Below, in pieces: positions 1 through 6,024 of a stretch of 6,024 nt of DNA; the stretch's first letter is position 1; each line of letters begins with the position of its first letter. This DNA is from Betaproteobacteria bacterium UBA2293. GTDB lineage: Bacteria > Pseudomonadota > Gammaproteobacteria > Burkholderiales > Rhodocyclaceae. The DNA is taken from positions 1 through 6,024 of the forward strand of contig DDWF01000030.1 of assembly GCA_002345845.1 (NCBI GenBank), given 5' to 3'. Under the pieces are notes generated by a model. It was not told where the DNA came from. It ran no database searches and saw only the letters and a list, made by a program, of their open reading frames with translations. A program made the position numbers and the translations under genes.

Positions 1-59
1 ACATCGACCATGTGGGCCTGGCCGGCACTGTCGAAATGGGTGAGATTCTGTTGGGTCAC
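1..59 (-). CDS. moaC: Cyclic pyranopterin monophosphate synthase MoaC, N-terminal fragment (cut by window edge)
   Basis: Read on the minus strand from a GTG at 59-57, the 19 full codons give MTQQNLTHFDSAGQAHMVD, with the next codon cut after GT (V). This matches the start of MoaC proteins, which open with a short L-T-H-[FI]-[ND]-x-A-G-x-A-x-MVDV stretch. MoaC works in the cytoplasm with the radical-SAM enzyme MoaA to convert GTP to cyclic pyranopterin monophosphate, the first step of molybdenum cofactor synthesis. The rest of the gene, including the catalytic residues, lies off the left edge. The GTG start is chosen because the family normally begins within a few residues of this point. There is no Shine-Dalgarno before it. 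An in-frame ATG exists further upstream at 119-117 and would add 20 residues unlike MoaC. The gene is divergent from bepA. Identification rests on 19 residues but the pattern is distinctive. Confidence 0.8.
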   Translation of the reverse strand, partial: MTQQNLTHFDSAGQAHMVD

Positions 60-111
60 GGAGTTTTGCAGGAGGTTACGCGTTGCCCGCAGAGCGGGTT
101 CTCGGGGCTGC

Positions 112-123
112 GTTATCATAACA
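112..123 (-). promoter_or_regulatory. Candidate extended -10 promoter for moaC inside a perfect 11-base palindrome
   Basis: On the minus strand 123-115 reads TGTTATGAT, an extended -10 (TG, one base, then TATGAT, one mismatch from TATAAT). A transcript would start near 108 and give a leader of about 50 bases before the moaC GTG at 59. I see no good -35 at 16-18 bases spacing, which extended -10 promoters can do without. The element sits in the palindrome GTTATCATAAC (112-122), so the plus strand also carries a -10-like TATCAT (114-119). If used, that copy would start transcription close to the bepA ATG at 126. This is motif reading only; there is no transcription evidence. Confidence 0.3.
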
Positions 124-125
124 CC

Positions 126-1574
126 ATGCCTTTTGCCCAACGCCTGATCGCGGGCCTTCTAGTCTGCTCGCTCGTTGCCCAGCCGCTGCATGCCGACAGC
201 CTGCCGGAACTTGGCGATGTCGCCAGCAACGAGCTGTCGCTGAATACCGAAAAACGCATCGGGCGCCAGATCATGAACGAGATTCGCCTCAAGGAGCCAG
301 CCTATCTCGAGGATGCGGATGTCGAAGGCTACCTGAATGTGCTCGGGGGCAAATTGGTGGCTGCCAGTGACGATCCGGGTATCGGTTTCTTCTTTTTCGC
401 CATCGCCGATCAAAGCATCAACGCCTTCGCCATGCCTGGCGGTTTCATCGGTGTCCATACCGGTTTGATCATCAATGCCCAGACCGAGTCGGAACTGGCC
501 GGCGTGATGGCGCACGAAATAGCACACGTCACTCAGCGTCACATTGCCCGCCAGGTTTTCCAGTCCAAGCAGCTGGGCATGGCCTCCATGCTGGCCATGG
601 GCCTGGCCCTGCTGGCGGCGCGCTCCAGTTCGCAGGCGGCGAGTGCGGCCATCGCCACCACCCAGGCCGGGGCGATCTCCGCCCAGCTGGCTTTTTCGCG
701 CGACTTCGAACGCGAATCCGATCGCCTGGGTTTCGATATCCTGCGCAAGGCGGGCTTCGACGTACGCGGCATGGCCGCATTTTTTGATCGCCTGCAGCGT
801 TCTTCGCGTCATTACGAGAACAATGCGACGGCCTACTTGCGCACTCATCCGCTGACTGGCGAGCGCCTGACCGACATGCAGAATCGCGAGGGTGAGTTAG
901 CCTATCGCCAGATACCGGACAGCGTCGAATTCCAGCTAATTCGGGCCAAGTTGCGTGCCATGCAGGGAACCCCGGCGGAAGCGGTACGCCATTTCGAAAC
1001 GCTTCTTGCCGAAGGCAAGTTCGCCTCGGAAGTGGCGGTTCGCTACGGTCTGGCTTATGCCCTGTTGCGCGCGCGTGATTGGGCGGCGGCCGAACTGCAG
1101 TTGCAGCCCTTGCGTTCCGGCAAGGCGGAAGCGCCGATGATTGAGCGCCTGCAGGCTGAGTTGCGCATTGCCCAAGGCGATGCTGCCACGGGGTTGGCGA
1201 TCTACCGCGAGGCGCTCCGGCGTTTTCCGCTTCACCAGGGGCTGCTTGACGGTTACGGCCAGGCCTTGCTCGGCGCGCGCCGCTTCACCGAGGCGCTGCG
1301 CTTTGCCGATGAGCAGTTGCAGGTGCGGCCGGAGGAGGTGCGTTTTCTCCGTCTGCGGGCGGCCAGTCATGCCGGTATGGGCCAGATGGCCCAGCAACAC
1401 CAGGCCTTGGCCGAAGTCTTTGCCCTGCACGGACAGACCGGGGCAGCGATCGAGCAACTTGAGCTGGCGCAAAAGGCCGGCGATGCCAATTTTTACGTGA
1501 TGTCGGCCATCGATGCCCGCTTGCGCGAACTGAAGCGGCTGCGCCTTGAGGAACTCAAGGAAAGGCGCAATTGA
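126..1574 (+). CDS. bepA: Periplasmic M48-family zinc metalloprotease with C-terminal TPR repeats (BepA-type)
   Basis: The product is a 482-residue exported protease, close to the roughly 487 residues of E. coli BepA (YfgC). BepA degrades stalled outer-membrane proteins and helps assemble the LPS transporter LptD at the BAM complex. Residues 1-23 form a signal peptide: Arg6, a hydrophobic core, and likely cleavage after LHA at 23. Cys14 does not sit in a good lipobox. The M48 domain follows, with AFAMPGG at 100-106, zinc motif HEIAH at 130-134, a hydrophobic segment at about 150-165, and ERESD at 195-199, where Glu197 is the expected third zinc ligand. His241 in THP matches the regulatory His of BepA (His246). 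From about 269 to 460 the sequence is helical and TPR-like. The ATG at 126 is chosen because the signal peptide begins there. In-frame extension to the ATG at 12 would overlap the moaC start and bury the signal peptide. No Shine-Dalgarno precedes 126. It is the first of three same-strand genes, with tusA 40 bases on. BepA function is inferred from architecture; another M48-TPR paralogue cannot be excluded. Confidence 0.9.
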   Translation: MPFAQRLIAGLLVCSLVAQPLHADSLPELGDVASNELSLNTEKRIGRQIMNEIRLKEPAYLEDADVEGYLNVLGGKLVAASDDPGIGFFFFAIADQSINAFAMPGGFIGVHTGLIINAQTESELAGVMAHEIAHVTQRHIARQVFQSKQLGMASMLAMGLALLAARSSSQAASAAIATTQAGAISAQLAFSRDFERESDRLGFDILRKAGFDVRGMAAFFDRLQRSSRHYENNATAYLRTHPLTGERLTDMQNREGELAYRQIPDSVEFQLIRAKLRAMQGTPAEAVRHFETLLAEGKFASEVAVRYGLAYALLRARDWAAAELQLQPLRSGKAEAPMIERLQAELRIAQGDAATGLAIYREALRRFPLHQGLLDGYGQALLGARRFTEALRFADEQLQVRPEEVRFLRLRAASHAGMGQMAQQHQALAEVFALHGQTGAAIEQLELAQKAGDANFYVMSAIDARLRELKRLRLEELKERRN

Positions 1575-1577
1575 GGT

Positions 1578-1583
1578 TAAAAT
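1578..1583 (+). promoter_or_regulatory. Candidate -10 element for tusA
   Basis: TAAAAT (one mismatch from TATAAT) lies just after the bepA stop codon (1572-1574), in the context GGTTAAAATCG. A start site near 1590 would leave about 25 bases before the tusA ATG at 1615. The bases 17 upstream (TCAAGG, 1555-1560) are a poor -35, and the better TTGAGG at 1546-1551 is 26 bases away, which is too far. It may allow some tusA-pabB transcription independent of bepA. The call is weak, because an A/T-rich stretch in a GC-rich intergenic gap is easily mistaken for a promoter. Confidence 0.25.
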
Positions 1584-1614
1584 CGTGGCTCTAATCCCCG
1601 GAATCTGGAACACC

Positions 1615-1842
1615 ATGGAATTCGATCGCGATCTCGACGTCAAGGGACTCAACTGCCCGCTTCCCATCCTGCGTACCAAGAAGGCGCTGGCCGAGATGGA
1701 TTCCGGCCAGGTGCTGCGCGTACAGGCGACTGATCCGGGTTCGCTGAAGGATTTTCCCGCTTTTGCCAAGCAGACCGGCAATGAGCTGATCGCCCAAAAA
1801 GAAGAAAACCGCGTCTTCGAGTACTACCTCAAGCGTAAGTAA
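1615..1842 (+). CDS. tusA: TusA-family sulfurtransferase
   Basis: This is a 75-residue cytoplasmic protein, the usual size for the TusA/SirA-like fold (COG0425). The family signature is intact: DVKGLNCPLPILRTKKAL places Cys14 in a C-P-x-P motif (C14, P15, P17), followed by the conserved LRVQATDPGS segment and a C-terminal strand ending in FEYYLKRK. In characterised members the motif Cys carries a persulfide from a cysteine desulfurase such as IscS to acceptors in tRNA thiolation, Moco synthesis or sulfur oxidation. The partner here is not known. The ATG at 1615 is chosen because TusA proteins start 10-15 residues before the CPxP motif; the weak GGAA at 1607-1610 is the only ribosome-site candidate. 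An upstream TTG (1546) in frame would overlap bepA and add 23 residues not seen in the family. The gene lies 40 bases after bepA and 8 before pabB. Family membership is firm, but orthology to E. coli TusA rather than another CPxP paralogue is not. Confidence 0.88.
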   Translation: MEFDRDLDVKGLNCPLPILRTKKALAEMDSGQVLRVQATDPGSLKDFPAFAKQTGNELIAQKEENRVFEYYLKRK

Positions 1843-1850
1843 TTCCCGCG

Positions 1851-3587
1851 TTGCACGCTTTCTTCGAGGACAGGCAGGCAGCAGCGGGCGAGCCCGCGGC
1901 CTGGCTTTTCGAGGAATTGGTCGAATGCCGGGAAGTACACGACCAGGCCGGCCTGGATAAGGCTTTGCAGGATCTGCACGCGGCGCCGGGGTGGACGGTT
2001 GTCGCCTTCGCCTATGAACTGGGCTATTTGCTGGAAGCGAAAAGCGCCCCGGCCAAGCATTCCTTGGCGCCACAGGCGCCGTTGGCGCGTTTCTGGCGAT
2101 TCGCCAGTTGCCGTCGGATGAATGCCGCGGAGGCCGAGGCTTGGTGCGAGCAGGCGGCGAACGATGCAGCGGCCGGCGTTGGCGGTCTGCAGGAGACCAT
2201 CGCCGAAGATGCGTACCAGGTTGCCGTTGAGCGTATTCAGTCGCTGATTGCCGCTGGCGACTGCTATCAGGTCAATTTCACCTTTCCCCTGGATTTTTCC
2301 TGGTTCGGCACGCCAGTCAGCCTGTACGCCCGGTTGCGTGCCTGCCAGCCGGTGCGCTACGGCGGCTTCATTGGCGATGAGCGGGCAGGTATCGTTTCGT
2401 TGTCGCCCGAGTTGTTTGTCGAGCGTCGCGGAGACCGGTTGCGCACTAGGCCGATGAAGGGCACGGCAGCGCTCGACATGCCACCGGACATGCTGCGCAA
2501 TTCGGTCAAGGATCGTGCCGAGAACGTGATGATCGTTGACCTACTGCGCAATGATCTTGGTCGCATTGCCGACAAGGGCAGTGTCCAGGTCGACCGACTG
2601 TTCGAAATCGAGGACTATCCGACGGTGCGCCAGATGGTCTCGGAAATCTCTGCGTCGGTGGCTGGCCGTAGTTTTGGCGAGATTCTCAAGGCGATGTTTC
2701 CCTGCGGTTCGATCACCGGGGCGCCGAAAATCCGGGCCATGCAAATCATCGGCGAACTGGAACAGACGCCGCGAGGCCTGTACACCGGTGCCTTTGGCTG
2801 GCTGGCGCCGGATGGCGATTTTCGCCTCAATGTTGCCATCCGTACGCTGGAGCTGGCGGCTGATGGCAGTGGTCGTCTGGGAATTGGTAGCGGCATCGTT
2901 GCCGACTCAGAGGCGGCTGCCGAATGGCAAGAGTGCCGCCTGAAGTCGCGCTTTTTGCGCGACTGTGACCCGGGCTTGCAACTGATCGAGACCTTGCGCC
3001 GCGACAACGGTGTCTATCCGATGTGGGCCGGGCATTTCGCCCGCTTGCAGCGCTCCGCCGAGTGGTTCGGCTTCGCCCTGGACGAGCAGCGCTTGTGCCG
3101 GCAACTGGCTGAGCAGCCGACCGCCGGTGTCTGGCGGGTACGCCTGACCTTGAACAAGGCCGGTGCCATCGCCATCCAGTCGTTCCCCCTTGCGCATACG
3201 CCACCGACTGTTCAGTGGGCCTTGCTGGCTGCTCAGGTAATCGATTCCGCTGATCCGTTGCGCCGCCACAAGACTACGGCGCGCGCGATCTACGACGAGG
3301 CGCTGCGGAACCTGCCAGCAGACGCCGGCATCTTCGATGTGGTTTTTCTCAACGAACGGGGTGAGGTTGCCGAAGGGGCGCGCAGCAATGTCTTTGTCGA
3401 GCGTGACGGTGTCCTGCTGACGCCGCCGCTGGGCAGCGGCGCCTTGCCCGGCGTGCTGCGCGCCAGCCTGCTGGCTCAGGGAAAGGCGCGCGAGGCAGTT
3501 CTTTGCCGCGCCGACCTGAATGGTGAATTCTGGCTGGGCAATGCCCTGCGCGGCCTGATTCCGGTGCGCCTGAAAACGCAGCCCTGA
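1851..3587 (+). CDS. pabB: Bifunctional aminodeoxychorismate synthase component I / aminodeoxychorismate lyase (PabB-PabC fusion)
   Basis: The 578-residue cytoplasmic enzyme makes p-aminobenzoate for folate. The PabB part aminates chorismate to 4-amino-4-deoxychorismate, using ammonia from a PabA glutaminase encoded elsewhere. The PabC part releases pyruvate to give p-aminobenzoate. Residues about 1-365 are the chorismate-binding domain with a short N-terminal region: GDCYQVN at 136-142, PMKGT at 201-205 with catalytic-site Lys203, DRAENVMIVDLLRNDLGR at 221-238, PCGSITGAPK at 284-293, and GSGIVADSE at 346-354 with the EWQEC segment after it. Residues about 372-578 are a class IV aminotransferase-fold (PLP) domain: the expected Schiff-base Lys474 in RRHKTTAR, EGARSN at 508-513 and LTPPLGSGALPGVLR at 523-537. 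All key motifs of both halves are present, so both activities look intact. The start is a TTG at 1851, 8 bases after the tusA stop. An in-frame stop at 1836-1838 limits extension, only weak ATT or GTA codons lie between, and there is no ATG before about residue 90. No clear ribosome site is present, so translational coupling to tusA is plausible. The second domain could have a side activity such as D-amino-acid transamination. Confidence 0.93.
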   Translation: MHAFFEDRQAAAGEPAAWLFEELVECREVHDQAGLDKALQDLHAAPGWTVVAFAYELGYLLEAKSAPAKHSLAPQAPLARFWRFASCRRMNAAEAEAWCEQAANDAAAGVGGLQETIAEDAYQVAVERIQSLIAAGDCYQVNFTFPLDFSWFGTPVSLYARLRACQPVRYGGFIGDERAGIVSLSPELFVERRGDRLRTRPMKGTAALDMPPDMLRNSVKDRAENVMIVDLLRNDLGRIADKGSVQVDRLFEIEDYPTVRQMVSEISASVAGRSFGEILKAMFPCGSITGAPKIRAMQIIGELEQTPRGLYTGAFGWLAPDGDFRLNVAIRTLELAADGSGRLGIGSGIVADSEAAAEWQECRLKSRFLRDCDPGLQLIETLRRDNGVYPMWAGHFARLQRSAEWFGFALDEQRLCRQLAEQPTAGVWRVRLTLNKAGAIAIQSFPLAHTPPTVQWALLAAQVIDSADPLRRHKTTARAIYDEALRNLPADAGIFDVVFLNERGEVAEGARSNVFVERDGVLLTPPLGSGALPGVLRASLLAQGKAREAVLCRADLNGEFWLGNALRGLIPVRLKTQP

Positions 3588-3604
3588 AAAGCTCCAGGGC
3601 TGCG
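3577..3604. terminator. Hairpin between convergent genes, probable bidirectional rho-independent terminator
   Basis: A perfect 10-base inverted repeat is present: CGCAGCCCTG (3577-3586) pairs with CAGGGCTGCG (3595-3604) around an 8-base loop (3587-3594). On the plus strand it is followed by a mixed pyrimidine run ending in TTT (3605-3613, GCTCTCTTT). On the minus strand it is followed by TTTT (3576-3573). It sits exactly between the ends of pabB (stop at 3585-3587) and valS (stop at 3614-3612). The stem includes the last two sense codons of pabB and the first two bases of its stop codon. The U-tracts are short, so efficiency is uncertain. Confidence 0.72.
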
Positions 3605-3611
3605 GCTCTCT

Positions 3612-6024
3612 TTACCCCAGCTTGGCCAATTGCGGCTTCATCTTGTCGAGCGTGGCGCAGAACTCGGCGACGCGTTGCTTTTCCTGCTCGACCACAGCGG
3701 CCGGGGCGCGGGCGACGAAGCCTTCGTTCGATAGCTTGCCCTGAGCGATGGCGATCTGCTTTTCCAGCTTCTCGATTTCCTTCTTCAGGCGCTCCTTCTC
3801 GGCCGCGATATCGATCTCGACCTTGAGCATCAGACGCGTCTCGCCGACCACGGCGACGGGCGCCATGGTGTCGGCCGGCATGTCGTCGACGATCTGCACT
3901 TCGGAGAGCTTGCCCAGCGCTTGCAGGATGGGGGCGAACTCGGCGATGTCGGCGCCGCCACCGGCGACCAGCAGCGGCATGCGTTGAGCTGGCGAGACGT
4001 TCATCTCGCCGCGCAGGTTGCGGCAGGCGTGGGTTAGCACCTTCAGGCGCTCAATCTTGGCCTCGCTGGCGGCGTCGAGCTTGTGGTCCTCGGCACGCGG
4101 GTAGGCGGCGAGCATGATCGAATCGTGCGTCTTGCGGCCGGCAATCGGCGCGACCGTTTGCCACAGTTCCTCGGTGACAAAGGGGATCAGCGGGTGGGCC
4201 AGGCGCAGGATGGCTTCCAGCGTGCGGATCAGGGTTCGCCGGGCGCCGCGCTGCTGGGCGTCGTTGCCGGTCTGGATGGCGACCTTGGCGATTTCCAGGT
4301 ACCAGTCGCAGAACTCGTCCCAGATAAACTTGTAGATGGCCTGGGCGATCAGGTCGAAACGGTAGTCGGTGAAGTGCTGCTCGACTTCCTGCTCGACGCG
4401 CTGCAACTGGCTGACGATCCAGCGATCGGCGAAGCTGAATTCGAGCGGGGCCGAACCGCCGCAGGTCGGGCCGTTCTGTTGGTGCTCAAGGGCCAGGTCG
4501 TGGCCTTCGACGTTCATCAGCACGAAGCGGGTGGCGTTCCACAGCTTGTTGCAGAAATTGCGGTAGCCGTCGCAGCGGTTGAGGTCGAACTTGATGTCAC
4601 GGCCGGGCGAGGCGAGCGAGGCGAAGGTGAAGCGCAGCGCGTCGGTGCCGAAGGACTGGATGCCGTCCGGGAATTCCTTCTTCGTCTTCTTGGCGATGCT
4701 CTCCGCCTGCTTCGGGTTCATCAGGCCGGTCGTCCGCTTCTCGATCAGCGCCTCAAGGCCGATGCCGTCGATCAGGTCGATCGGGTCAAGCACGTTGCCC
4801 TTCGACTTCGACATCTTCTGGCCTTCGCCGTCGCGGATCAGGCCGTGCACATAGACGTGCTTGAACGGGATCTGGCCGGTGATCTGCTTGGTCATCATGA
4901 CCATGCGGGCGACCCAGAAGAAGATGATGTCGAAACCGGTGACCAGCACAGAGGACGGCAGATATTGCTTGAGCAGCGGGTTGGCGGCGTCGATGGCTTC
5001 GTCGCCGGTCCAGTCGAGGGTCGAGAACGGCCACAGGGCGGAGGAGAACCAGGTGTCGAGGACGTCGTCGTCACGCTTGAGGGCGCCGGTATAGCCCTGC
5101 TTGGCGGCTTCGGCTTTGGCTTCGTCTTCGCTATGGGCGACGAAAATCTGGCCATTGTCGCCATACCACGCCGGAATCTGGTGGCCCCACCACAGTTGGC
5201 GGGAAATGCACCAGTCCTGGATGTTGTTCAGCCACTGGTTGTAGGTATTGACCCAGTTTTCCGGATAGAACTTGATCTCGCCGGAATGGACAACTTCCAG
5301 CGCCTTCTCGGTGATCGACTTGCCGTCATCGCCGGGCTTGCTCATCGCGACGAACCACTGGTCGGTCAGCATCGGCTCGATGACAACATTGGTCCGGTCG
5401 CCGCGCGGCACCTTCAGTTTGTGCTTGTCGACCTTGACCAGGATGCCTTGTTCTTCAAGATCGGCGACGACGGCCTTGCGGGCGTCGAAGCGGTCGAGGC
5501 CACGGTATTTTTCCGGGGCGTTGTCGTTGATCTTCGCATCCAGCGTCAGGATCGAGATCATCGGCAGGCCGTGGCGCTGGCCGACCGCATAGTCGTTGAA
5601 GTCGTGCGCCGGCGTGACCTTGACGCAGCCGGTACCGAATTCGAGATCGACGTAGGAGTCGGCAATGACCGGGATTTCGCGATCGGTCAGCGGCAGTTTC
5701 ACCATCTTGCCGATCATGTGCTTGTAGCGCTCGTCTTCCGGATGGACCATCACGGCGGTGTCGCCGAGCATGGTTTCCGGGCGCGTCGTGGCGACGACCA
5801 GGCTATCGCTGCCATCGGCCAGCGGATAGCGAATCTGCCACATGAAGCCGTCTTCTTCTTCCTGCACGACTTCGAGGTCGGAAACGGCGGTGTGCAGCTT
5901 CGGATCCCAGTTCACCAGGCGCTTGCCGCGATAGATCAGGCCTTCCTTGTGGAGGCGCACGAAGGTCTCGGTGACAATCTTCGACAGGCCGGCATCCATG
6001 GTGAAGCGTTCGCGCGTCCAGTCG
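3612..6024 (-). CDS. valS: Valyl-tRNA synthetase, C-terminal ~803 residues (5' end beyond window)
   Basis: This class Ia aminoacyl-tRNA synthetase charges tRNA-Val in the cytoplasm and hydrolyses mischarged Thr-tRNA. The reading frame stays open to the right edge, where it reads [12 protein letters not shown]. Aligned from memory with E. coli ValRS this falls near residue 137, so roughly the first 135 residues, including the HIGH-type ATP site, lie outside. Visible in order are the CP1 editing domain, with [13 protein letters not shown] (about 5750-5800) and [12 protein letters not shown] (about 5600-5640); the catalytic-core segment [12 protein letters not shown] (about 5165-5205); the KMSKS loop (4803-4817, in [10 protein letters not shown]); the anticodon-binding helical domain (about 4440-4000); and the C-terminal coiled-coil arm rich in Lys and Glu (about 3615-3821). 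The TAA stop is at 3614-3612. No frameshift or missing motif is seen. It converges on pabB across a shared hairpin. The promoter and start are not in the window. Confidence 0.97.
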   Translation of the reverse strand, partial: DWTRERFTMDAGLSKIVTETFVRLHKEGLIYRGKRLVNWDPKLHTAVSDLEVVQEEEDGFMWQIRYPLADGSDSLVVATTRPETMLGDTAVMVHPEDERYKHMIGKMVKLPLTDREIPVIADSYVDLEFGTGCVKVTPAHDFNDYAVGQRHGLPMISILTLDAKINDNAPEKYRGLDRFDARKAVVADLEEQGILVKVDKHKLKVPRGDRTNVVIEPMLTDQWFVAMSKPGDDGKSITEKALEVVHSGEIKFYPENWVNTYNQWLNNIQDWCISRQLWWGHQIPAWYGDNGQIFVAHSEDEAKAEAAKQGYTGALKRDDDVLDTWFSSALWPFSTLDWTGDEAIDAANPLLKQYLPSSVLVTGFDIIFFWVARMVMMTKQITGQIPFKHVYVHGLIRDGEGQKMSKSKGNVLDPIDLIDGIGLEALIEKRTTGLMNPKQAESIAKKTKKEFPDGIQSFGTDALRFTFASLASPGRDIKFDLNRCDGYRNFCNKLWNATRFVLMNVEGHDLALEHQQNGPTCGGSAPLEFSFADRWIVSQLQRVEQEVEQHFTDYRFDLIAQAIYKFIWDEFCDWYLEIAKVAIQTGNDAQQRGARRTLIRTLEAILRLAHPLIPFVTEELWQTVAPIAGRKTHDSIMLAAYPRAEDHKLDAASEAKIERLKVLTHACRNLRGEMNVSPAQRMPLLVAGGGADIAEFAPILQALGKLSEVQIVDDMPADTMAPVAVVGETRLMLKVEIDIAAEKERLKKEIEKLEKQIAIAQGKLSNEGFVARAPAAVVEQEKQRVAEFCATLDKMKPQLAKLG

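Noticed and set aside
86..98. Small hairpin CCCGC-AGA-GCGGG in the moaC/bepA gap
   Set aside because: A 5-base stem with a 3-base loop and no T-run on either side. It is too small to call a terminator or riboswitch; the roughly 50-base moaC leader is also too short for a Moco riboswitch.
12..125. N-terminal extension of bepA to the ATG at position 12
   Set aside because: It would overlap the moaC start on the opposite strand and place 38 residues before a clear signal peptide that begins at the ATG at 126.
159..848. 229-codon open frame on the minus strand inside bepA
   Set aside because: Low-complexity antisense translation opposite the conserved M48 domain, with no family pattern. It is a shadow of bepA.
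1546..1614. Upstream TTG start for tusA
   Set aside because: It overlaps the bepA end and adds 23 residues not found in the TusA family, while the ATG at 1615 gives the standard length and CPxP position.
936..1781. 281-codon open frame on the minus strand across bepA and tusA
   Set aside because: It is antisense to two well-supported genes, contains no recognisable motif, and long antisense frames are common in GC-rich coding DNA.
4786..5164. Overlapping open frames within valS (4786-5034, 4895-5164 and several plus-strand frames)
   Set aside because: They are other-frame translations of the conserved ValRS catalytic core, rich in Arg, Pro and Ser as expected of shadows.
1..6024. Mobile elements, CRISPR arrays, tRNA/rRNA genes, or a novel defence or biosynthetic system
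   Set aside because: I found no tandem repeats, transposase-like proteins, terminal repeats or RNA-gene signatures. Nearly all bases belong to recognised housekeeping genes.

Overview
The window reads as ordinary, gene-dense chromosome of a GC-rich betaproteobacterium. The protein sequences fit Rhodocyclales (Dechloromonas/Azonexus-like), but this is a recognition call without a database search. I see no mobile element, CRISPR array, tRNA or rRNA, and no stretch over 70 bases without a gene.

Layout, left to right. (1) Positions 1-59, minus strand: the first 19 codons of moaC (molybdenum cofactor biosynthesis), cut by the window edge. (2) Positions 60-125: a short divergent control region with an 11-base perfect palindrome that holds a -10-like element on each strand. 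(3) Positions 126-3587, plus strand: a tight three-gene cluster. Its genes are a periplasmic M48 zinc metalloprotease with C-terminal TPRs (BepA-type), a 75-residue TusA-family sulfurtransferase, and a 578-residue fusion of aminodeoxychorismate synthase component I (PabB) with an aminodeoxychorismate lyase-like domain (PabC). (4) Positions 3577-3604: a hairpin between convergent genes, probably a two-way terminator, whose stem contains the pabB stop codon. (5) Positions 3612-6024, minus strand: valyl-tRNA synthetase, complete at its C-terminus and cut by the window edge at its N-terminus.

The genes are housekeeping: outer-membrane protein quality control (bepA), sulfur relay (tusA), p-aminobenzoate and folate synthesis (pabB-pabC), Moco synthesis (moaC) and translation (valS). 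The plus-strand genes are spaced 40 and 8 bases apart and could be co-transcribed, although tusA may also have its own promoter. The only functional link I can suggest is between tusA and moaC, because TusA sulfur relay feeds Moco synthesis in E. coli. I found no convincing undescribed system. The points worth a second look are small: the moaC/bepA control region, an orphan strong Shine-Dalgarno followed by a 12-codon ORF, the rare TTG start of pabB, and the stop-codon-embedding terminator.
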